Translations under genes and position numbers: made by a program
The notes under the pieces: model-generated
The model's input: only the letters and a program-made list of their open reading frames with translations
Databases searched by the model: none
Told to the model about the DNA's origin: nothing
From: Betaproteobacteria bacterium
GTDB lineage: Bacteria; Pseudomonadota; Gammaproteobacteria; Burkholderiales; Thiobacillaceae
Assembly (NCBI GenBank): GCA_020049245.1
Contig: JAIFLB010000044.1
Location: 1 to 21,335, forward strand
DNA length: 21,335 nucleotides
Reading direction: 5' to 3'
Shown here: positions 13,305-20,148 of the stretch, one piece after another
How the letters are laid out: each line of letters opens with the position of its first letter
Numbering within the stretch: the first letter of the stretch is position 1

Positions 13305-15122
13305 ATGACATTCTTGCCGGCGGTTCCGCTTAATGCTGTGAACGAATCACAGCAGCATGCCGAACGCTTGAAAGCGCTCTGGAAACTGGTGACCCAACGT
13401 GATTTGTGTGAAGAGGATCGCTTTCGATCCATTTTGAGGCTCGCCGGGCAAGCGCTGAATATGGATCTGGCGGCGCTGGGCGAGTTTTCATCGTGCTACA
13501 CCGTGCGCTATGTGCATGACAGCCTGAACCTGTTGCCCGAGGGCACGGTGCTGTCGATCCATGACACCCTTTGTCAGCATGTCTTCGACAGCCGCGAGCC
13601 GCTGTTCGTCAGTGATCTCCGCCAGCATCCGTTGTTCCAGACGCATCAACTGGTTACCCAGGTTGGCCTCAATGTGTATGCCGGCATTCCAGTCTGGGCT
13701 GGCGAGGATGTGCAGGCTGTGCTGGCATTCATGCGCCGAACACCGGTCGAGGGCGGCTTCGATGAGGCGGATATCGCTTATATGGAGTTGGTGGCCGGCT
13801 GGCTGGGCTATCACTTGTCGCAGGCGCAGCAACGCGAGTTGCTGGAAAAATATGCCATGACTGATCCGCTTACCAGCATGCTGAATCGGCGTGCGGCGGA
13901 ACATCGGCTGAATGAGGAATTGGCGCGGGCGAAGCGGCATGGCGATGGCTTTGCCCTTGCTCTGCTCGATCTTGATTACTTCAAGGCGGTGAATGACCGC
14001 TATGGCCATGCGGTGGGCGATGAAGTGCTACAGGTGGTGGCGGCAAGGATTCTGGCCGGTTTGCGCGAGGATGATTGGGTAGCGCGCTGGGGCGGCGAGG
14101 AATTTCTGGTTTTTTTACGAAATGCCGATGTGCGTGAAGCGGTTTTTGTCATGGAACGGCTTGTCGCGGCGGTTAAATCGATGCCGATTCCGACCAGTGC
14201 TGGCGAGATCAGGATGACGCTGTCAGCCGGCATCGGTTTGCCAGCAAAAGAGGATGCGAGCTTTCTGCATGCCGTCGAAACCGCTGATTCCTGTCTTTAC
14301 CAGGCCAAGGCGAATGGCCGCGATCGGGTCGAGGCGTGTGGGGGCGCGCGGGTTTTATGGCCGGCGCAGCGGATCAAACAGGCCTTGCGAGAGGAACAAC
14401 TCTGTATCGCGAATCAGATCATTGTTGATCTGGAAACCGGCAGGGCTGTCGCGGACGAGGCGCTGGCCAGAATCCGGTTGCCGGATGGCAACTATTTGGC
14501 GGCGTCCGAATTTATCGAAGCCGCTGAAGGACTCGGCCTGATGGCTCAGATAGATCGCGCGGTGAGTCAGCAGGCGATGCAGCGTTGTGCCCTCAGGTTG
14601 AGTGGCGGCGAGACGGCTCAGGAGTTTTCGCATTTCATCAATTTGTCGCCGCAATTTCTGGCCCGGCGTGACCTGGTCGAAGAGATGCTGGCGAATGCGA
14701 TGTCCTTTTGCCAGACCTGCGGCGTCACTTTCGGTCCGGTCAAACCGATTGTTTTCGAAATCACCGAACGTCAATATTTGCGCAATCTGGATACCCTGGA
14801 AGCTGACCTGAAACCTTTGCTGGACTTTGGTTTTCGCCTGGCGCTGGATGATTTTGGCAGCGGATATTCGTCGTTTCTGTATCTGGCGCGGCTGCCGATC
14901 AGTTTCCTCAAGATCGAAGGCTGGCTGATCAGAAATATTCGCAAGGAACGCAAGGTGGCCGCCATCGTTGAGAGCCTGGCCACGTTTGGCAGACGAGAAG
15001 GGATCGTCACGGTGGCGGAGCATATTGAAGATGCCGATACCGCCCGTATATTGGTCGAGATGGGCGTCAATCTTGGTCAGGGCTGGCATTTTGGCCGTCC
15101 CGAAATCGATGAAATGCGCTGA
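13305..15122 (+). CDS. GAF-GGDEF-EAL cyclic-di-GMP turnover protein
   Basis: This 605-residue protein has no membrane segment. A GAF-like sensor domain covers about residues 25-175, a GGDEF diguanylate cyclase domain about 180-340 and an EAL phosphodiesterase domain about 350-600. The cyclase active site is GGEEF (263-267), and an inhibitory RxxD site is present at 254-257 (REDD) with normal spacing. The EAL domain keeps its catalytic residues: EAL (385-387), NLSPQ, FEITE (484-488), DDFGSGYSS (515-523), the Lys of LKIEG, the Glu of AEHIE and the Gln of GQGW. Both synthesis and breakdown of cyclic-di-GMP are therefore possible, with the GAF domain probably setting the balance. It follows the unrecognised gene by 35 bases. 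The start at 13305 is chosen for its GGAG site; GTG at 13299 would add two residues. Confidence 0.93.
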   Translation: MTFLPAVPLNAVNESQQHAERLKALWKLVTQRDLCEEDRFRSILRLAGQALNMDLAALGEFSSCYTVRYVHDSLNLLPEGTVLSIHDTLCQHVFDSREPLFVSDLRQHPLFQTHQLVTQVGLNVYAGIPVWAGEDVQAVLAFMRRTPVEGGFDEADIAYMELVAGWLGYHLSQAQQRELLEKYAMTDPLTSMLNRRAAEHRLNEELARAKRHGDGFALALLDLDYFKAVNDRYGHAVGDEVLQVVAARILAGLREDDWVARWGGEEFLVFLRNADVREAVFVMERLVAAVKSMPIPTSAGEIRMTLSAGIGLPAKEDASFLHAVETADSCLYQAKANGRDRVEACGGARVLWPAQRIKQALREEQLCIANQIIVDLETGRAVADEALARIRLPDGNYLAASEFIEAAEGLGLMAQIDRAVSQQAMQRCALRLSGGETAQEFSHFINLSPQFLARRDLVEEMLANAMSFCQTCGVTFGPVKPIVFEITERQYLRNLDTLEADLKPLLDFGFRLALDDFGSGYSSFLYLARLPISFLKIEGWLIRNIRKERKVAAIVESLATFGRREGIVTVAEHIEDADTARILVEMGVNLGQGWHFGRPEIDEMR

Positions 15123-15158
15123 ATATTTGATCTTCAACAACTGCGGTCGGCAATTTCC

Positions 15159-15171
15159 CCGGGTAACCCGG
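15159..15171. promoter_or_regulatory. Palindrome in the hfq upstream region
   Basis: CCGGGT-A-ACCCGG is a perfect 6+6 palindrome with one central base, 50 bases before the hfq start. The stretch after it (TTAAAC, 18 bases, AAATAA) is a weak -35/-10 candidate. It may be an operator or a chance event; as a hairpin its loop would be too tight without opening two pairs. Confidence 0.25.
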
Positions 15172-15220
15172 TTAAACTTTGCCCCCCTTCTTTCCAAATA
15201 AAGTTTTCAAAGGATAAATC

Positions 15221-15451
15221 ATGAGCAAAGGGCAGTTGCTACAAGACCCGTTTCTCAACGTGCTGCGCCAAGAGCAGGTTCAGGTTTCTGTTTACCTGGT
15301 CAATGGCATCAAGCTGCAGGGCCATATCGAAAGCTTCGATCAGTATGTTGTGTTGCTCAAGAACGCCGTCACCCAGATGGTCTACAAGCACGCTATTTCC
15401 ACCATCGTTCCGGCGCGCCCGGTGACGGTCCAGCATGGCGGTGGCGATTAA
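15221..15451 (+). CDS. hfq: RNA chaperone Hfq, short-tailed form
   Basis: This 76-residue protein contains the full Sm core: Sm1 with YLVNGIKLQGHIESFDQYVVLLKN split over residues 25-48 and Sm2 with YKHAISTIVP (55-64). Proximal-face residues Gln8, Tyr42, Lys56 and His57 and distal-face residues Tyr25, Lys31 and Gln33 are present, so hexamer formation and U- and A-rich RNA binding are expected. Hfq pairs small RNAs with mRNA targets. Two points are odd. The rim patch, RRER in E. coli (16-19), is RQEQ here, and the tail after the core is only about 12 residues with little acidity. An AAAGGA site lies 6 bases before the ATG. hflX follows after 34 bases, the usual arrangement. Confidence 0.97.
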   Translation: MSKGQLLQDPFLNVLRQEQVQVSVYLVNGIKLQGHIESFDQYVVLLKNAVTQMVYKHAISTIVPARPVTVQHGGGD

Positions 15452-15485
15452 CACTTGATTGCCGGTTGTTTGTCTGTGCTGATTC

Positions 15486-16664
15486 ATGTTTGATCGCCCG
15501 GAACGTGGCGCGGCGGTCGTTCTAGTCTCACTCGATTTCGGCCTGCCAGACTACGCGGAAGGTCTGAATGAGCTGAACCTGTTGGCCGGCAGTGCCGGTT
15601 TGCAGGTTGTCGGCCTGGTCGAGGGCAAGCGCGCCAAGCCGGATGCGCGACTGTTTGCTGGCTCTGGCAAGGCGGATGAAATCGGTCATGTCGTGCGCGA
15701 TGCGGGCGCGACTTTGGTGATCTTCAATCATGAGCTTTCGCCGGTACAGGAGCGCAATCTCGAACGTTTGTTGCAATGCCGGGTGCTTGACCGCACCGCG
15801 CTGATTCTGGACATCTTCGCGTTGCGCGCGCGCAGCAATGAAGGCAAGTTGCAGGTTGAGCTGGCGCAGTTGCGGCATTACGCGACGCGGTTGGTGCGCG
15901 GTTGGTCGCATCTGGAACGGCAGAAGGGCGGTATTGGCATGCGTGGTGGTCCGGGTGAAAGCCAGCTGGAACTCGATCGCCGCATGCTGTTGAGCAAAAT
16001 CAAGACTATTGAAGGCAGGCTGGAAAAGCTGTCGCGCAGCAGAGCGGTGCAGCGCAAGAGTCGCCAGCGTGGTGGCGTGCTCTCGGTTTCGCTGGTGGGC
16101 TACACCAATGCCGGTAAATCAACCTTGTTCAACACATTGACGCATGCCGACGCTTATGCCGCCGATCAACTCTTCGCCACGCTCGACACGACATCGCGCA
16201 AGCTCTGGTTGCCCGAGGCAGGTCAGCAAATCGTTCTTTCCGATACGGTGGGCTTCATTACCCGCCTGCCGCACACCCTGGTTGCGGCGTTTGAAGCGAC
16301 GCTGGAAGAGACCGCGCGCGCCGATCTGCTGTTGCATGTGGTCGATTCCGCCAGCCCGAATCGTGAGCAACAGATGGAGGAGGTCGATAAGGTATTACTG
16401 GAAATCGGCGCGGAACATGTGCCGCAGATTCGAGTCATGAACAAGGTCGATCTGACCGATGCCGAGCCTCAGGTGGCGCGGGATGAATATGGTAAGATCG
16501 CGGCCGTTTGGCTTTCCGCCAAGACCGGCACAGGTGTGGAGTTGCTTCGGGAAGCCCTTACCGAGTTTGCTCGTGATCAACAACATGAAATCCAATTACT
16601 GGCAACTCAGAATGCCGAACTTTCTCAAAGCTATGTGGAAACCAATCAGAATGGCCTGGAATGA
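15486..16664 (+). CDS. hflX: Ribosome-associated GTPase HflX
   Basis: This 392-residue protein has an N-terminal HflX-specific domain (about 1-120, including the Gly-rich LFAGSGKADEI segment), a helical linker with GMRGGPGESQLELDRR, then a TRAFAC-class GTPase domain: G1 GYTNAGKST (205-213), G3 DTVGF (253-257) and G4 NKVD (319-322). HflX binds the 50S subunit and splits stalled or heat-damaged ribosomes; the old link to FtsH control comes from its neighbours. The length suits betaproteobacterial members, which lack the longer E. coli tail. The start has no strong ribosome binding site, so it may depend on coupling to hfq. The end overlaps hflK by 14 bases. Confidence 0.95.
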   Translation: MFDRPERGAAVVLVSLDFGLPDYAEGLNELNLLAGSAGLQVVGLVEGKRAKPDARLFAGSGKADEIGHVVRDAGATLVIFNHELSPVQERNLERLLQCRVLDRTALILDIFALRARSNEGKLQVELAQLRHYATRLVRGWSHLERQKGGIGMRGGPGESQLELDRRMLLSKIKTIEGRLEKLSRSRAVQRKSRQRGGVLSVSLVGYTNAGKSTLFNTLTHADAYAADQLFATLDTTSRKLWLPEAGQQIVLSDTVGFITRLPHTLVAAFEATLEETARADLLLHVVDSASPNREQQMEEVDKVLLEIGAEHVPQIRVMNKVDLTDAEPQVARDEYGKIAAVWLSAKTGTGVELLREALTEFARDQQHEIQLLATQNAELSQSYVETNQNGLE

Positions 16665-17880
16665 CCCGCAATGGGGTAATCAGGGCGGTGGCGGTAAGAA
16701 GAACGCTGGTGGCCCGCCTGATCTTGATGAACTCTGGAAGAACGTCAATCGACGTTTGAACGAAATTTTCGGCAAGAAGTCCGGCGGCGGCGGTGATGAA
16801 CCACCACGCGCAGGCGGTGGCTTTCAGGGCGAATTCAAAATTCCGGGTGGCGCGGGGCTGCTGATCGGCTTGGCCGTTGCGGTCTGGCTGGCTTCCGGCT
16901 TCTACATCATCGATGCCGGTGAACGCGGTGTGGTACTGCGTTTCGGTAAATTTGCCGAAACCACAATGCCGGGACCACGTTGGCACTTGCCATATCCGGT
17001 GGAAACCGTTGAAGTGGTCAATGTCGAGCAGGTGCGCACGGTGGAAGTGGGTTACAAGAACAACGTGAAATCCAAGGTGTTGAGCGAAGCATTGATGCTG
17101 ACTGATGACGAGAACATCGTTGATCTGCAGTTTTCCGTGCAATACCTGTTGAAAGATCCGGAAGACTACCTGTTCGCCAACCGGCATCCGGACGAAGCGG
17201 TGAAACATGCCGCCGAAACCGCGATGCGCGAGATCGTCGGCAAGAGCAAGATGGATTACGTGCTGTATGAAGGCCGCGCCGACATCGCCGCCCGCGCTAC
17301 CAAACTGATGCAGGATATTCTCGACCGGTACAAAACCGGCATTCAGATCAGCAAGCTGAACATGCAAAATGCGCAACCGCCGGAACAGGTCCAGGCCGCC
17401 TTCGACGACGCCGTGAAAGCTGGTCAGGATCGCGAGCGCTTCAAGAACGAGGGCCAGTCCTACGCCAACGATGTGATTCCGAAAGCACGTGGTGTCGCTT
17501 CCCGACTGTTGGAAGAAGCGCAAGGCTACAAGGAACGGGTGGTCGCACAATCTGAAGGTGAGGCGTCTCGCTTCAAGCAGGTGCTGGTCGAATACGCCAA
17601 GTCGCCGCAAGTGACGCGTGAACGTCTCTATCAGGACACCATGCAACAGGTACTTTCCAATACCACCAAGGTGATGGTGGATGACAAACAAGGCGGCAAT
17701 CTGCTTTACCTGCCGTTGGATAAACTGATGAACATGACTCAAAGTGCCTCGTCGGGGCAGACCAACCCGCAGCAAGTCGAACAGTCCGCTCAACGTCAGG
17801 ACAGTACGACTCCAACCCGGAATGAAGACCTGTTCCGTTCGCGCGATGCCTTCCGTGCCCGTGATCGGGAGGTTCGATAA
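16651..17880 (+). CDS. hflK: FtsH protease regulator HflK
   Basis: From the ATG at 16651 this is 409 residues starting MAWNDPQWG, the typical HflK beginning. A Gly-rich cytoplasmic head (1-65) precedes one membrane helix (about 67-87), followed by an SPFH/prohibitin domain in the periplasm (GERGVVLRFGKF at 90-101) and a long coiled-coil region with alanine- and glutamate-rich repeats (EEAQGYKERVVAQSEGEASR). HflK and HflC form a large cage around hexameric FtsH and modulate its degradation of membrane proteins. The frame is open upstream into hflX, but those codons have no family match, so the internal ATG is used. It overlaps hflX by 14 bases and hflC by 1. Confidence 0.95.
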   Translation: MAWNDPQWGNQGGGGKKNAGGPPDLDELWKNVNRRLNEIFGKKSGGGGDEPPRAGGGFQGEFKIPGGAGLLIGLAVAVWLASGFYIIDAGERGVVLRFGKFAETTMPGPRWHLPYPVETVEVVNVEQVRTVEVGYKNNVKSKVLSEALMLTDDENIVDLQFSVQYLLKDPEDYLFANRHPDEAVKHAAETAMREIVGKSKMDYVLYEGRADIAARATKLMQDILDRYKTGIQISKLNMQNAQPPEQVQAAFDDAVKAGQDRERFKNEGQSYANDVIPKARGVASRLLEEAQGYKERVVAQSEGEASRFKQVLVEYAKSPQVTRERLYQDTMQQVLSNTTKVMVDDKQGGNLLYLPLDKLMNMTQSASSGQTNPQQVEQSAQRQDSTTPTRNEDLFRSRDAFRARDREVR

Positions 17881-18755
17881 TGAAAAATCATGCTTCAATC
17901 ATTGTCGGACTGGTTGGCGTACTGTTCTTCCTGTCGCTCTCTTTGTTTACCGTCGATCAGCGTCAGGCAGCCCTGGTTTTCCAGTTGGGTGAAGTCGTTT
18001 CGATCAAGAAGGATCCGGGCCTCTACTTCAAACTCCCGCTTATCCAGAACATCCGCTATTTCGATACGCGTATCCTGACCATGGACCCAGCCGATCCGGA
18101 GCGTTTCATTACCTCCGAGAAGAAAAATGTGCTGGTCGATTACTACGTCAAATGGCGCATTCAGGACGTGGAAAAGTATTACGTCAGTTTTGCCGGTGAC
18201 GAGCGCCGCGCCGAAAATCGCCTGTCGCAGACCGTCAACGACGGCATGCGCGCCGAGTTCGGTAAACGCACCGTTCATGATGTGGTTTCAGGTGAGCGTG
18301 ACGATGTAATGGAATCCTTGCGCAAGTCGGCAGATATCGATTCCAAGCGTTTCGGCGTCGAAGTCATGGACGTGCGTATCAAACGCGTCGATTTGCCGTC
18401 CGAAGTCAGCGAGTCGGTGTATCGCCGGATGGAGGCGGAACGCAAGCGGGTTGCCAACGAATTGCGTTCGACAGGTTCGGCAGAAGCGGAAAAGATTCGT
18501 GCCGATGCCGACAAGCAGCGTGAAGTGATCATCGCCGAAGCGTATCGTGATGCCCAGCGCACCAAGGGTGAAGGCGATGGACGCGCGGCCGCGATCTACA
18601 GCGAAGCGTTCGGCAAGAATCCGGAGTTCTATGCGTTCTATCGCAGCATGGAAGCCTACAAGCAGAGCTTTTCCAGCAAGAATGACGTGATGGTGCTACA
18701 GCCGAATTCCGAGTTCTTCCGCTATATGAAATCCCCGCGTGGCGGTGGCAAGTAA
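17880..18755 (+). CDS. hflC: FtsH protease regulator HflC
   Basis: This 291-residue protein has one N-terminal membrane helix (about 5-23), then an SPFH domain (VDQRQAALVFQLGEV) with the typical DPERFITSEKKNVLVDYY and a coiled-coil part with ADKQREVIIAEAYRDAQ. The end PNSEFFRYMKSP is characteristic of HflC. It pairs with HflK around FtsH at the inner membrane. The ATG shares one base with the hflK stop (TAATG) and is preceded by GGGAGG about 8 bases upstream. Equal amounts of both subunits are therefore expected. Confidence 0.96.
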   Translation: MKNHASIIVGLVGVLFFLSLSLFTVDQRQAALVFQLGEVVSIKKDPGLYFKLPLIQNIRYFDTRILTMDPADPERFITSEKKNVLVDYYVKWRIQDVEKYYVSFAGDERRAENRLSQTVNDGMRAEFGKRTVHDVVSGERDDVMESLRKSADIDSKRFGVEVMDVRIKRVDLPSEVSESVYRRMEAERKRVANELRSTGSAEAEKIRADADKQREVIIAEAYRDAQRTKGEGDGRAAAIYSEAFGKNPEFYAFYRSMEAYKQSFSSKNDVMVLQPNSEFFRYMKSPRGGGK

Positions 18756-18770
18756 ACCGCTGGGTGCGAG

Positions 18771-18962
18771 GTGAGCCTGGGCGATATCTTCCTGCCCGCG
18801 TTGGCACTGATGTTGGTCATGGAAGGCATCATGCCTTTCATGTCCCCCACCGCCTGGCGTGAGGCCTTCTCCCGCATGCTCCAGTTTAGCGACGGCCAGT
18901 TGCGTTTCATGGGGCTGGTTTCCATGCTCGCAGGTTTGCTGCTTTTGTTTTTGACTCAATAA
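18771..18962 (+). CDS. DUF2065 (YjeT-like) small membrane protein
   Basis: This 63-residue protein uses a GTG start at 18771. It has two predicted helices (about 5-20 and 46-61) joined by the DUF2065 signature EGIMPFMSPTAWREAF (18-33) and the stretch DGQLRFMGLVSM. DUF2065 proteins lie between hflC and hisZ or purA in many Proteobacteria. Their role is unknown; location with hflKC suggests a link to the FtsH complex but is not proof. The gene starts 15 bases after the hflC stop and ends 7 bases before hisZ. The ribosome binding site is weak (GAG very close to the start). Confidence 0.9.
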   Translation: MSLGDIFLPALALMLVMEGIMPFMSPTAWREAFSRMLQFSDGQLRFMGLVSMLAGLLLLFLTQ

Positions 18963-18969
18963 AAATCCA

Positions 18970-20124
18970 ATGCCCCCAGCCTGGCTCCTACCCGAATACG
19001 TCGAAGATATCCTGCCGCCTTATGCCCGGCAGGCAGAAGCCTTGCGCCGCCGCCTGCTTGATTTGTTCGACACTTACGGTTACGACCTGGTATGTCCGCC
19101 ACTGGTGGAGTACCTGGATTCACTGCTCACCGGCGCGGCGCGGGATCTCGACCTAAAAACCTTCAAGGTGGTCGATGGCTTGTCTGGCCGCATGCTTGGC
19201 GTGCGCGCCGACATGACGCCGCAAGCCGCGCGGATCGACGCCCACCTGATCAACCATGAAGGCGCGACACGCTTGTGCTACGCCGGCCCGGTGCTACGGA
19301 CCAAGCCAGCCGGATTCCTGGCCAGTCGCGAACCGTTCCAACTCGGCGCCGAGTTGTTCGGCCATGCGGGTATTGAATCTGATCTGGAAATTCAGGAACT
19401 GCTGATCTCCGCTCTGGAGCTTGCCGGTGTGCCGGATGCCCGCCTCAGTCTCGGCCATGCCGGGTTGTTCCAGGCATTGGCGTCAGGCGCTGAATTGAAT
19501 GAGATGCAGGCTGCCGCGATGTTTGCCGCGCTGCGCGGCAAGGATGTACCGGAAGTCGCAGCCCTGAGCGCCGAACTTGACGCTCCCTGGCGTGAGGCAT
19601 TCCGCCAATTGCCCGGCTTGTATGGCGATGTCTCGGCGCTCCAGCAGGCGCGGGCGGTGTTGCCCGATCAGCCGGCGATCAGCCGGGCGTTGGATGAACT
19701 CACCCAATTGCTCGCCGCCGGTAATGCCTTCGGCAATATCAGCGTGGCGGTTGATCTGTCCGACCTGCGCGGCGACGGCTACCACAATGGCGTGACATTC
19801 GCCGCCTATGCCGGCGGCCAGGCCAGCGCGGTGGCATTGGGCGGTCGCTATGACGGTGCTGGCAGCGTGTTCGGACGCAGTCGTCCGGCTACCGGCTTTT
19901 CGCTGGATTTACGTCAGATCATTGATTGTCTGGCGGAACCTGCGGCGCGCGGCGGCATCCTCGCTCCTTGTTCGGATGATCCAACGCTGCGTGCCAGCAT
20001 GGCGCAACTGCGCGCCGCTGGAGAGCGGGTGGTGGTCGAAATGCCCGGGCTGGCGGGACAAGCGGAAGACAGCGGATGCGACCGAAAATTGGTGAAGACG
20101 GCCGAAGGTTGGCAAGTTCAGTAA
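18970..20124 (+). CDS. hisZ: ATP phosphoribosyltransferase regulatory subunit HisZ
   Basis: This 384-residue protein is a class II aminoacyl-tRNA synthetase-like protein related to HisRS but lacking tRNA charging. Motif 2-like VLRTKPAGFLASREPFQLGAE is partly visible near residues 113-133, with LRADMTPQAARI upstream and LGGRYDG (about 293-299) near the motif 3 region; the C-terminal anticodon-binding domain of true HisRS is absent. HisZ binds the short form of HisG in a hetero-octamer, is needed for its activity and carries part of the histidine feedback site. hisG is not in the window. The position between hflC/DUF2065 and purA is typical of Betaproteobacteria. The next gene, purA, begins 24 bases downstream. 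Confidence 0.94.
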   Translation: MPPAWLLPEYVEDILPPYARQAEALRRRLLDLFDTYGYDLVCPPLVEYLDSLLTGAARDLDLKTFKVVDGLSGRMLGVRADMTPQAARIDAHLINHEGATRLCYAGPVLRTKPAGFLASREPFQLGAELFGHAGIESDLEIQELLISALELAGVPDARLSLGHAGLFQALASGAELNEMQAAAMFAALRGKDVPEVAALSAELDAPWREAFRQLPGLYGDVSALQQARAVLPDQPAISRALDELTQLLAAGNAFGNISVAVDLSDLRGDGYHNGVTFAAYAGGQASAVALGGRYDGAGSVFGRSRPATGFSLDLRQIIDCLAEPAARGGILAPCSDDPTLRASMAQLRAAGERVVVEMPGLAGQAEDSGCDRKLVKTAEGWQVQ

Positions 20125-20148
20125 TTGGGATTTTTCAAGGGATCGATC

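Noticed and set aside
16558..17898. Minus-strand open frame of 446 codons opposite hflK
   Set aside because: It mirrors hflK, whose family match is strong. The minus reading is His/Phe-rich with no domain pattern.
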